The position numbers and the translations under genes were made by a program. A stretch of 12,355 bases of DNA, from contig URWN01000040.1 of the NCBI GenBank assembly GCA_900551615.1, positions 1 through 12,355 of the forward strand. The letters are read 5' to 3'. This DNA comes from an uncultured Clostridium sp. (GTDB lineage: Bacteria > Bacillota > Clostridia > TANB77 > CAG-508). Shown here in pieces: positions 1-6,813 of this stretch. The notes beneath the pieces are model-generated. The model ran no database searches. It had not been told where the DNA came from and was given only the letters and a program-made list of their open reading frames with translations. Numbering within the stretch: position 1 is the stretch's first letter; the number at the start of each line of letters is the position of its first letter.

Positions 1-145
1 TGAGAGAGGCTCCAGTTTTTTATGTTAGATTTTCTTTTTGAACGCAATGAACAGGGCGAAATCTCAAATATATATAATTACCCAAGTGGAAGAGGGTGCC
101 ACACAAATAATAATTTTATTGGCTGTGAACTGTAACGTCAGTTTT
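1..145 (+). ncRNA. Possible structured RNA, family not recognised
   Basis: This stretch is clearly richer in G and C than the intergenic DNA around it and holds several inverted repeats. AGATTT (27-32) pairs with AAATCT (59-64). ACCC (80-83), GTGG (86-89), GGGT (94-97) and CCAC (99-102) are in the interleaved order of an H-type pseudoknot, although the last loop would be a single base. GCCA (98-101) can instead pair with TGGC (120-123). AACTG/CAGTT (128-132/139-143) is a hairpin followed by TTTT. I compared it by eye with tmRNA, RNase P, SRP, T-box and common riboswitch cores and found no match. An open frame crosses it, but its codons (GCG, AGG, ACC, GTG) are unlike those of the neighbouring genes. 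The left end is cut by the window. The RNA call is inference. Confidence 0.3.
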
Positions 146-161
146 AAGATTAAGAAAAAAA

Positions 162-189
162 TTGTTAAAAATTATGGACTGTTTATATT
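162..189 (+). promoter_or_regulatory. Candidate sigma-A promoter of the first exported-protein gene
   Basis: TTGTTA (162-167) and TATATT (184-189) are separated by 16 bases, matching the -35 and -10 consensus at four and five positions. Transcription would start near 196, giving an about 50-base leader before the strong AGGAGGG site at 234-240. In such AT-rich DNA, matches of this quality can occur by chance. Confidence 0.3.
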
Positions 190-246
190 TTTTGTGCTAT
201 TATTGTTTATGTACATAACAAATGAAAATTTTTAGGAGGGATTTTT

Positions 247-624
247 ATGACAAAAATAGTAAAAAAATTAGCTATACTTTTAGTAATTATTACAATAGCA
301 CTAATTAGTTTTAACCAAGTAAAAGCTGTAGATTTAAATTTAACAGAAAATACATCTTCATCAAACTCTACATTAAGTAGTGATGATGAGGATGATGAAG
401 AAGAAGATAATTCTTATACAACAACAAATTCAAGTAGAAGTTCAACTACAAATTCTTCAACTAGTAATAATTCTATAATTACTACTCCTTCTGCTACTGT
501 GAAAACAACTGGTTCTACAGAATCAGGATTAGGAATTACTAATATTTTAAATATCTTTTTAATTGTTGTAGGTATTTTATTAATTTTATTAGCTATTGCA
601 ATATTAATTAAATTAAAAAATTAA
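247..624 (+). CDS. Small exported single-pass membrane protein with acidic and Ser/Thr-rich ectodomain
   Basis: I do not recognise a family. The 125-residue product has a Lys-rich N-terminus and hydrophobic signal sequence (about 1-27, likely cleavage after VKA), an acidic run at 46-54 (DDEDDEEED), a Ser/Thr/Asn-rich disordered stretch at 55-92 and a hydrophobic helix at about 98-121 ending in IKLKN. The expected topology is an extracellular stalk anchored by a C-terminal membrane helix with a short basic cytoplasmic end. There is no LPXTG sortase signal or lipobox cysteine. The ATG follows AGGAGGG by six bases, which fixes the start. A strong terminator comes directly after the stop, so the gene is probably transcribed alone. 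The next gene encodes a protein of the same architecture. A surface role is inferred from topology only. Confidence 0.8.
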   Translation: MTKIVKKLAILLVIITIALISFNQVKAVDLNLTENTSSSNSTLSSDDEDDEEEDNSYTTTNSSRSSTTNSSTSNNSIITTPSATVKTTGSTESGLGITNILNIFLIVVGILLILLAIAILIKLKN

Positions 625-629
625 TTTTC

Positions 630-672
630 AAAAGTTGCCATTAGGTTAAAACAACCTTTTGACAACTTTTTT
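630..672 (+). terminator. Intrinsic terminator after the first exported-protein gene
   Basis: AAAAGTTG (630-637) pairs with CAACTTTT (663-670), and the loop holds an inner AGGTT/AACCT stem (643-647/653-657). A T-run continues past the 3' arm to 672. It begins 5 bases after the stop codon. Confidence 0.8.
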
Positions 673-772
673 AGTAATTTTTTTCATGTATATTTTGTCC
701 AAATTTTAAGATAATATTAATAGATTTAAAAAATCAAATTATACTTTTAAAATTTTAAAGGAGGAAATTTAC

Positions 773-1180
773 ATGAACAAGAAATTTTTTGTTTCTTTAG
801 CTATTACTTTATTTACTGTATTTTCTTTTTCAATTTGTCTTGCTAATGATGGTAAAACAACTTTTGGAACTGCAACTAATGATGTAAGAAATTTTGTTGG
901 TGGAATTGAAGATAAAGTTGAAAATGGTGCTAGAGATATTTCTAATACTTCTAAAAATATTACTAGTAAAACTGAAAATACTATGACTAGAAATAATTCT
1001 AATACTGGTTATAGTGCTACAAGAACTAATGCTACTGTAATGGGTATGTCTCAAAATGCTTGGACCTGGCTTATTATGGGCATTGCTGCTATTGCTATAA
1101 TTGCTGTTGTTTGGTATTATTCAATGCAATTTACTAATACTGGACGTAAAGGTAATAACAATAATGATGATGATGAATAA
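773..1180 (+). CDS. Small exported single-pass membrane protein, Asn/Thr-rich
   Basis: The 135-residue product has a signal sequence at 1-24 (likely cleavage after CLA), a polar Asn/Thr/Ser/Lys-rich region at 25-95, a tryptophan-bearing hydrophobic helix at about 97-118 (AWTWLIMGIAAIAII) and an acidic tail NNNNDDDE. It resembles the preceding gene product in layout but not in residue sequence, so common descent is not shown. AAAGGAGG at 757-764, eight bases before the ATG, supports the start. No clear terminator follows, and the smpB promoter starts about 18 bases after the stop, so read-through into smpB is possible. I cannot assign a function. A cell-surface or envelope-associated role is inferred only from the signal peptide and anchor. 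Confidence 0.82.
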   Translation: MNKKFFVSLAITLFTVFSFSICLANDGKTTFGTATNDVRNFVGGIEDKVENGARDISNTSKNITSKTENTMTRNNSNTGYSATRTNATVMGMSQNAWTWLIMGIAAIAIIAVVWYYSMQFTNTGRKGNNNNDDDE

Positions 1181-1197
1181 TATTTAGTAGGATTTAT

Positions 1198-1226
1198 TTG
1201 CAGTTTTTCTTTATTCGTGTTATACT
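1198..1226 (+). promoter_or_regulatory. smpB promoter with extended -10
   Basis: TTGCAG (1198-1203), a 17-base spacer and TATACT (1221-1226) are preceded by TG at 1218-1219, giving an extended -10 element. Transcription would begin near 1233. This places the long upstream open frame (GTG at 1217) inside the promoter and supports the downstream smpB start. Confidence 0.55.
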
Positions 1227-1315
1227 CTTGTTATATAAATCAAGTACACATTTGTATTGTTAGATTAGATTTTAAAATTGTGATAAATAAATTATTATAT
1301 AGAATTGAGGTACAC

Positions 1316-1774
1316 ATGATGTCTAATGATAAATTAATTGCAAAGAATCCTACTGCTTTTCATAATTATAATATAGAAAACAAATTAGAAGCAGGTATTG
1401 TACTTTCTGGTACTGAAATTAAATCTATAAGAAATGGAAAAGCAAATTTAAAAGATAGTTATGCTATTATTAAAAATAATGAAGTATATATAGTTGACTT
1501 ACATATTAGTCCTTATGAACATGGTAATATTTTTAATAAAGATCCTTTACGTGATAGAAAGCTATTGCTAAATAGACGAGAAATTAATAAATTAATTGTT
1601 ATGACTAAACAAAAAGGTTATAGCCTTGTTCCTTTAAATATGTATTTTAAAGGTAGTTTGGTTAAAATTGAATTAGGCGTAGGAAAAGGTAAAAAACTTT
1701 ATGATAAGCGTGAAGATATAGCAAAAAAAGATGCGGAAAGAAGAATGAGACAACATGCTAAAAATCAGATATAG
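1316..1774 (+). CDS. smpB: SsrA-binding protein SmpB
   Basis: SmpB binds tmRNA and brings it to ribosomes stalled without a stop codon, enabling trans-translation and tagging of the unfinished peptide. The 152-residue product carries the family's N-terminal block (NPTAFHNYNIENKLEAGIVL, then SGTEIKSIRNGKAN), the DPLRDRKLLL segment, and the C-terminal GVGKGKKLYDKRED followed by a Lys/Arg-rich tail that enters the mRNA channel in known SmpB proteins. Length is normal. The frame is open back to 1217, but that extension overlaps a promoter and has no SmpB-like residues. GAGG at 1307-1310 fits ATG 1316 or, with slightly better spacing, ATG 1319. The stop codon lies within the terminator stem shared with convergent rimO. 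No tmRNA gene is visible here. Confidence 0.96.
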   Translation: MMSNDKLIAKNPTAFHNYNIENKLEAGIVLSGTEIKSIRNGKANLKDSYAIIKNNEVYIVDLHISPYEHGNIFNKDPLRDRKLLLNRREINKLIVMTKQKGYSLVPLNMYFKGSLVKIELGVGKGKKLYDKREDIAKKDAERRMRQHAKNQI

Positions 1775-1796
1775 TTTAAAACTGTATCTGATTTTT
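1761..1796. terminator. Bidirectional terminator between smpB and rimO
   Basis: AAAATCAGATATAGT (1761-1775) pairs with ACTGTATCTGATTTT (1781-1795) with one G-T wobble and a five-base TTAAA loop. T-runs follow on both strands, so the hairpin can end both convergent genes. It includes the last smpB codons and the smpB stop and ends four bases before the rimO stop codon. Confidence 0.85.
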
Positions 1797-1799
1797 CTA

Positions 1800-3167
1800 T
1801 TACTGTATTTCACCTATTAAATCATAATTGCTTACATCTATAATCTTGCAATTTACAAAGTTATTTAAAACTTTGTTTTCATTTAAATTCTTATCTTTTT
1901 TAATATATACTAGTCCATCTTCTTCTGGGACATCTTGCATTGTTCTACCAATTAAATATTTTTTATCAAAAGATATGTCTTCAACTAAAATTTTATATGT
2001 TTTACCAATTTTTTCTTCTAATATTTGTTTTGATATTTCTTGTTGTGCTTCCATTATTTTATTATATCTTGCTTTTTTAGTGTTTCCATGTATTTGATTT
2101 AGTAATTTTGCTGCTGGTGTTCCCTCTTCTTTTGAATACATAAATGTTCCTAATTTATCAAATTTAGTATCTTTTACAAATTCCAAAAGTTCTTCAAAAT
2201 TTTCTTTTGTTTCGCCTGGGAATCCAACTATTAAACTTGTTCTTAATGTCACATTTGGAATTTTATTTCTTATTTTTTCTAATATTTTTATTATGTTTTC
2301 TTTGCTTGTTTTTCTGTTCATTTTCTTTAATATTGGGTCTGAAATATGTTGGATTGGGATGTCAAAATATTTTGCAATTTTATCATTATTTGCAACTGTT
2401 TCTATTAATTTGTCTGTTATTCCTTCCGGATAAGAATATAAGAATCTAATCCATTCTATTCCTTTTATTTTGCTTAGTTTTTCTAGTAATTCTGCAAGTT
2501 TGCTTTCTCCATATATGTCTACACCATATTTTGTTGTATCTTGTGCTATTACAATTAATTCTTTTATTCCTTTTCTAGCTAGCATTTCTGCTTCATCTAA
2601 TATTTCTTCCATTTTTCTGCTTACAAATGGACCTCTTATGTATGGAATCGCACAATATGTACATTTGTTACTACATCCCTCACCTATTTTTAAATATGCA
2701 TAGTTTTTTCCAGTTGTTACAACTCTTTCCATAAATTCATTATATGTTGGCATTGGAAATGGCTTTATTTCAGATATTTTTGTACTTGTTTTTATTTTGG
2801 ATTTTTCAACAATATCTCTTTTTATTAAGTCTTCTATTTTGTTCCATAATTGATTGTATTCATCTATTTTTATAAATAAATCAACTTCTGGTAATGCTTT
2901 AATTAAATCATCATAATATCTTTGTACTAAACATCCCATTGCTATTAAATATTTGCATCTTTTCTTTTTATATTCTGCCATTTCTAAAATAGTATTTATA
3001 GCTTCTTCTTTTGCTGATTCTATAAATCCACATGTGTTTATTACTAATATATCTGCTTCTTCAGGGTTGTTTACTATTTTATAATTATTGTCTTTAAATA
3101 GTCCAATTGCAACTTCTGTATCTATTAAGTTTTTACTGCATCCTAGCGATATAAATCCTACGTTCAT
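1800..3167 (-). CDS. rimO: Ribosomal protein S12 methylthiotransferase RimO
   Basis: RimO is a radical-SAM enzyme with two iron-sulfur clusters that methylthiolates a conserved aspartate of ribosomal protein S12. The 455-residue product has the N-terminal cluster cysteines C10 (SLGCSKN), C46 (NTCGF) and C79 (MGCL), the radical-SAM CxxxCxxC at C165/C169/C172 (EGCSNKCTYCAIP), and a C-terminal TRAM-type region from about 385. AQDTTKYGVDIYG (208-220) is a RimO hallmark and argues against the tRNA-acting relatives MiaB and MtaB. Length is typical. AAGGAG lies eight bases before the ATG. It is the last gene of the minus-strand operon, 49 bases after the RNase E/G gene, and shares a terminator with smpB. 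Confidence 0.96.
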   Translation of the reverse strand: MNVGFISLGCSKNLIDTEVAIGLFKDNNYKIVNNPEEADILVINTCGFIESAKEEAINTILEMAEYKKKRCKYLIAMGCLVQRYYDDLIKALPEVDLFIKIDEYNQLWNKIEDLIKRDIVEKSKIKTSTKISEIKPFPMPTYNEFMERVVTTGKNYAYLKIGEGCSNKCTYCAIPYIRGPFVSRKMEEILDEAEMLARKGIKELIVIAQDTTKYGVDIYGESKLAELLEKLSKIKGIEWIRFLYSYPEGITDKLIETVANNDKIAKYFDIPIQHISDPILKKMNRKTSKENIIKILEKIRNKIPNVTLRTSLIVGFPGETKENFEELLEFVKDTKFDKLGTFMYSKEEGTPAAKLLNQIHGNTKKARYNKIMEAQQEISKQILEEKIGKTYKILVEDISFDKKYLIGRTMQDVPEEDGLVYIKKDKNLNENKVLNNFVNCKIIDVSNYDLIGEIQ

Positions 3168-3216
3168 TTTTTGCTCCTTCCCAATGCTTTATTTGTTTGC
3201 TAAATCTATATGTACT

Positions 3217-4401
3217 TTATTCTTTATGGCTACATATATGTTTTCTTGTCATTTCCATTAAATCTAGTTTGGTAAATCCTTCTACTTGTGTTTTTGTTCT
3301 ATCTTTCTTTAATTTTTCTTTTAATAAATTTTCTATTTTTTCTTTGTTTTTTTCATCTTTCATATCAATATAATCAATTATGATTATTCCACCAATGTCT
3401 CTTAATCTAAGTTGTTTTGCTATTTCTATTGTTGCTTCTTCATTTACTTTATAAATTGTTTGTTCTACATTTTTTGTTCCTGTATATTTTCCTGTATTTA
3501 CATCTATTGCAGTTAAAGCTTCAGTTTTATCAATTGTTATAAATCCACCACATTTTAGCCATATTTTTCTATTTTCTAGCTTAGCTATTTCTTTTTCTAC
3601 GTCGTATTTGTCTAATATATCTTGATCTTCTATTAGTTCTATTTCTGTACTTTTTAAATAGCTCTTTTTTTCTTTAAATTCTAGCATTTTTTCATAATCT
3701 TTTTTATTATTTATAGTTATTTTTTGGATTGAATTTTCTGGTAAATCTATTAACATCTTTTCTACTATATTTTCTGATTTTGCAATTAACTTTGGCTTGT
3801 TTCCTTTGTCATTTTTAAATGATATTTCAATTTTTTCCCATTTAGCTTCTATATTTTTTATATCCTCTATTATTTCTTGTTCTTTTCCTATTGCTGAAGT
3901 TCTTATTATTGCTCCATTACCTTTGCTTAGATTTTCTTTTACTAATTTCACTAGTCTTTCTTTTTCTTTTGAATCAGTTATTTTTTGTGATATCGTTACT
4001 ATATCTGTATTTGGCATTAACGCTATATATTTACTTGGTAGATTTATATGTGTTGAAACTCTTGCACCTTTTTGAAGATTACTATCTTTTTTTACTTGTA
4101 CTAATAGTTTTTGACCTGTTTTTATAATATCACTTATATCTATTTTAGGATTTATATTTTCTTTACTTTCATCTATTTTATCTAGGATATCTTTTAGATG
4201 AATAAAACTATTTTTTTCTGTTCCTATGTCTACAAATGCTGATTGCATTCCTTTAACTATGTCTTTGACAATTCCTATATAGATATTTCCTTCTTTCCTT
4301 ATTGAATTTTCTTCATCTACATAGTATTCTAGTAATTTTCCATTTTCTAATAGAGCTATTTTTCTTTCTTCTTTGTCTCTGCTTATTAATATTTCTAGCA
4401 T
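3217..4401 (-). CDS. rng: Ribonuclease E/G family endoribonuclease, short form
   Basis: Members cut single-stranded A/U-rich RNA in mRNA decay and rRNA processing. The 394-residue product has an S1-type RNA-binding region (about 36-115, including GNIYIGIVKDIVKGMQSAFV), an RNase H-like/5'-sensor middle part, and the DNase I-like catalytic part with the metal-binding aspartates in LTAIDVNTGKYTG (D300) and IIIDYIDM (D343/D346). It ends at MTRKHICSHKE. The family's CPxC zinc-link and the small dimerisation domain beyond it are missing, and only 49 bases separate the stop from rimO, so they are not in another frame. E. coli RNase G is about 490 residues. Catalytic residues are intact, but the quaternary structure may differ. 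The AGAGG binding site touches the pth stop codon, suggesting translational coupling. Confidence 0.9.
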   Translation of the reverse strand: MLEILISRDKEERKIALLENGKLLEYYVDEENSIRKEGNIYIGIVKDIVKGMQSAFVDIGTEKNSFIHLKDILDKIDESKENINPKIDISDIIKTGQKLLVQVKKDSNLQKGARVSTHINLPSKYIALMPNTDIVTISQKITDSKEKERLVKLVKENLSKGNGAIIRTSAIGKEQEIIEDIKNIEAKWEKIEISFKNDKGNKPKLIAKSENIVEKMLIDLPENSIQKITINNKKDYEKMLEFKEKKSYLKSTEIELIEDQDILDKYDVEKEIAKLENRKIWLKCGGFITIDKTEALTAIDVNTGKYTGTKNVEQTIYKVNEEATIEIAKQLRLRDIGGIIIIDYIDMKDEKNKEKIENLLKEKLKKDRTKTQVEGFTKLDLMEMTRKHICSHKE

Positions 4402-4415
4402 ATTTGTATTCCTCT

Positions 4416-4973
4416 CTAATTAAATTTGTTCATTGCAATATCTATACCATTTTTTAGTATTTCCTCTACTGCTTCTGCCGCTTTTTGTGTACCTTCTTGT
4501 AAAATTTTTTGTTCTTCTTCTGGTACTTTTCCAATAACATAGTTTATCATGTCACTTTTGAATTCTGGTTGTCCTATTCCGACTCTTATTCTTGTGAAAT
4601 CAGTTATTCCTAATTCTTTTATAACTGATTTCATTCCATTATGAGAGCCTGCACCACCTTTTTTTCTTAATTTTATTTTTCCTTTTGATATATCTATATC
4701 ATCATAAATTACTATTAATTCTTCTGGCTTTATGTTGTAAAAATCATATACTTCTTTTATTGATTCTCCACTTGCATTCATGTATGTTTGCGGTTTTAAT
4801 AATATTACTTTTTGATTTTGAATTATTCCTGTTTCATATAATGCTTTAAATTTTGTTTTTGTGATATTTATATTATTTTTTTTAGCAATTTCATTTATTG
4901 CATCAAATCCCATATTATGCCTTGTATGTGCATATTCATTTTCTGGATTTCCTAGTCCAACTATTAAATACAT
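4416..4973 (-). CDS. pth: Peptidyl-tRNA hydrolase
   Basis: Pth releases tRNA from peptidyl-tRNAs dropped by ribosomes. The 185-residue product shows the complete family signature: VGLGNP with N9, TRHNMGF with catalytic H19, KPQTYMNASG with N66, IYDDIDISKG with D91/D92, and GGAGSHNGMKSV with N112. Length is typical. AAGGAAGG lies seven bases upstream of the ATG. It sits 34 bases after the coiled-coil/acidic protein gene and 14 bases before the RNase E/G gene, so it is clearly internal to the operon. Nothing is unusual in the protein itself. Confidence 0.97.
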   Translation of the reverse strand: MYLIVGLGNPENEYAHTRHNMGFDAINEIAKKNNINITKTKFKALYETGIIQNQKVILLKPQTYMNASGESIKEVYDFYNIKPEELIVIYDDIDISKGKIKLRKKGGAGSHNGMKSVIKELGITDFTRIRVGIGQPEFKSDMINYVIGKVPEEEQKILQEGTQKAAEAVEEILKNGIDIAMNKFN

Positions 4974-5007
4974 TTATTAACCTTCCTTTTGTATAATTCA
5001 TTTTGGA

Positions 5008-6729
5008 CTATTTAAAGAATTTGTTAAATAGTCCTTTTCCTTTTTTCTCTTCTTTTTCATGTTTTCCATGTTTTCTAGTTTCTAATTCTTCGTTTTTAGT
5101 AATTTTATTTGTTTGTTCTTTTGTTTTGCTTGACTCGATTTCTTCGTTATCATCTTCGTAGCTGTCTGATTCATCATCTTCATCATAATCATCATATTCT
5201 TCGTCTTGATATTCGTCTTCTTCATAGTCATCATATTCGTCTTCATATTCTTCCGTGTCATCATATTCATCATCATCGTATTCATCATTATCTTCAAACT
5301 CTTCATTTTCATCTTTTTCGTCATCATACTCATCATCATAGTCAAAGTTTTCGTTGCTATTTTCGTATTCGCTTACTTCTTCATTTTCATTATCATTTTC
5401 TTCGTCATCATATTCATCATAGTCATCATCATATTCGTATTCTTCAATGTATTCAACATCATCATCTGGAATTTCTGTTTTAAAAATATCGTCTTCTATT
5501 TCCGTTTTTTTATCAACAACCGTTTCTTCATTTTCATTTTCTTCTAGCTTAAATTCTGATAAGTCTTTTCCGAACTTTTCGCTTACTTCATTTTGAAAAA
5601 CATGATATATATTTTTAATTTCATCTATTCTCCAATAATTTGAATTAATAATTGCACCTGCATGAAGTTTTATATTATTTATTTCTTGTTCAAAATTCTT
5701 TTCTTTTTCTTCTATATTTTTTAGATATTCTTTATTATATAATTCTTTATATGCTTTTTTACTAGATCTTCCAGCAATTTCACGTAAGATTAAACTGTAT
5801 AAGTTTCCAAATTGTTCCATGTCTGTTTTAAATTCATTACATGATTCTTCCATTAATTGTTTGTGGGCTTTTAATCCATTTATTGCGGACATTCTTTCAT
5901 TGTCTAGAAAACTTACAATATACATTTTTTTAGCTTTTAAAAATGCCATTTTGACGCTAATGTCACGTAATGTTTTTGTATATTTGTCTAGTTTTACATC
6001 ATCATTATTTATTTCAGCAATAAGCCTTCTTGTTTTTTCATATGCATTTATATAACATTCAGCTTCTTTTTTTGCAATATCTGTTCTCATTTCTACAGCG
6101 TTTTGGATAACGTCTTTATTAAATGGTATTCTTTCGTCTTTACCATTATTTATCATTATTTCTATTATTTCTTGCTTTTCGTTTTCACATTCTGAATTTA
6201 TAATATCTTTTAAATCTTTTATTATGCTTTTATCTATATCATTTAAATTGTTTGTTGTTTTTTCTATAATTTGAAGATGTTTCTTTTCTTCGGCTCTTCT
6301 ATTTCTTGAACATAAATTTCTTTCTTCTTGTTTTTGAGAAAAGGTTGTTAATGATGTTACATAGCTCTCTCTTAATTCTTCTAATCTTTTATTGTTTTCT
6401 GCTATATTCTCTTCAATTTTTTTTAGTTTTTTTGATATTATTTCTGGATCTTCATCTAAATTATCAAATAATTGATTTCTGTCTTCTTCTAGTTTTATAT
6501 TTGATTTATATAGCTTTTTTTGTTCTTGTTGTATTTTTCTTATTTCGTTTGCTACTTTATCAAATTCATTTATAATTTTGTCTTCTTCTTCAAGTATTTG
6601 TTGATAATTCTCTATTTCTTCAGTTAATTCTTTGAAATCTTTATAAATTGTTTTTAAGTTTATTTTTTGGTCAAAACCTAATATTGTATTAAAATTTTTT
6701 TCAAGTACTATTGCGCTTCTCTCATACAT
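5008..6729 (-). CDS. Coiled-coil protein with long Asp/Glu/Tyr acidic tail and basic C-terminus, unknown function
   Basis: I do not recognise this 573-residue protein. Residues about 25-130 are Glu/Lys/Leu/Ile-rich with heptad-like spacing, predicting a long coiled coil. Residues about 150-395 are helical and charged but less repetitive, with tryptophan at 366. Residues about 396-533 are an extreme low-complexity acidic tract dominated by Asp, Glu and Tyr (units such as EYDD and DDEYDD). The last 40 residues switch to Lys-rich and end in KKGKGLFNKFFK, which could form a short amphipathic membrane- or nucleic-acid-binding helix. There is no signal peptide or transmembrane segment, so it is probably cytoplasmic. 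It is the first gene of the operon with pth, RNase E/G and rimO. The GGGGG upstream of the ATG is a weak binding site, so the start is less certain than for its neighbours. The function is unknown; a scaffold is possible. Confidence 0.88.
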   Translation of the reverse strand: MYERSAIVLEKNFNTILGFDQKINLKTIYKDFKELTEEIENYQQILEEEDKIINEFDKVANEIRKIQQEQKKLYKSNIKLEEDRNQLFDNLDEDPEIISKKLKKIEENIAENNKRLEELRESYVTSLTTFSQKQEERNLCSRNRRAEEKKHLQIIEKTTNNLNDIDKSIIKDLKDIINSECENEKQEIIEIMINNGKDERIPFNKDVIQNAVEMRTDIAKKEAECYINAYEKTRRLIAEINNDDVKLDKYTKTLRDISVKMAFLKAKKMYIVSFLDNERMSAINGLKAHKQLMEESCNEFKTDMEQFGNLYSLILREIAGRSSKKAYKELYNKEYLKNIEEKEKNFEQEINNIKLHAGAIINSNYWRIDEIKNIYHVFQNEVSEKFGKDLSEFKLEENENEETVVDKKTEIEDDIFKTEIPDDDVEYIEEYEYDDDYDEYDDEENDNENEEVSEYENSNENFDYDDEYDDEKDENEEFEDNDEYDDDEYDDTEEYEDEYDDYEEDEYQDEEYDDYDEDDESDSYEDDNEEIESSKTKEQTNKITKNEELETRKHGKHEKEEKKGKGLFNKFFK

Positions 6730-6764
6730 TTTTTGGTACCCCCGGATATCTCAAATTTTTTTAC

Positions 6765-6793
6765 ATTTTATCACCTTTATGAAAAAAACACAA
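6765..6793 (-). promoter_or_regulatory. Promoter of the coiled-coil-protein/pth/RNase E-G/rimO operon
   Basis: Read on the minus strand, TTGTGT (6793-6788) and TAAAAT (6770-6765) are separated by 17 bases, and TG just before the -10 (TGATAAAAT) gives an extended -10. Transcription would start near 6758, about 30 bases before the first ATG. The -35 lies inside the cysE terminator hairpin. Confidence 0.5.
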
Positions 6794-6801
6794 GTGTTTT
6801 T
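6782..6801 (-). terminator. Terminator after cysE
   Basis: On the minus strand AAAAACAC is followed by two bases, GTGTTTTT and further T residues; with a four-base CTTG loop the stem has about seven pairs, mostly A-T, plus a long T-run. It lies 13 bases beyond the cysE stop and overlaps the next operon's promoter. In the frame restored by removing one base from cysE, the stop at 6807-6809 still precedes it. Confidence 0.6.
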
Positions 6802-6813
6802 ATACTTTATTTA

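Noticed and set aside
80..102. T-box antiterminator, because of the GGGTGCCAC string
   Set aside because: The conserved T-box GGTGGNACC order is not matched, there is no specifier stem, and the downstream gene is neither an aminoacyl-tRNA synthetase nor an amino-acid gene.
38..235. A 65-codon plus-strand open frame from a TTG at the left edge
   Set aside because: No ribosome binding site, codon choice unlike the neighbours in its first half, and an AT-driven hydrophobic second half; it overlaps the RNA-like region and a candidate promoter.
1217..1315. N-terminal extension of smpB by 33 codons from a GTG
   Set aside because: The extension overlaps an extended -10 promoter, has no SmpB homology, and a GAGG site precedes the downstream ATG pair.
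5109..5547. Overlapping plus-strand frames rich in His or Ile/Phe and a minus-strand Met/Lys-rich frame
   Set aside because: They are out-of-frame readings of the GAT/GAA/TAT repeats in the acidic-tail gene and have no start signals of their own.
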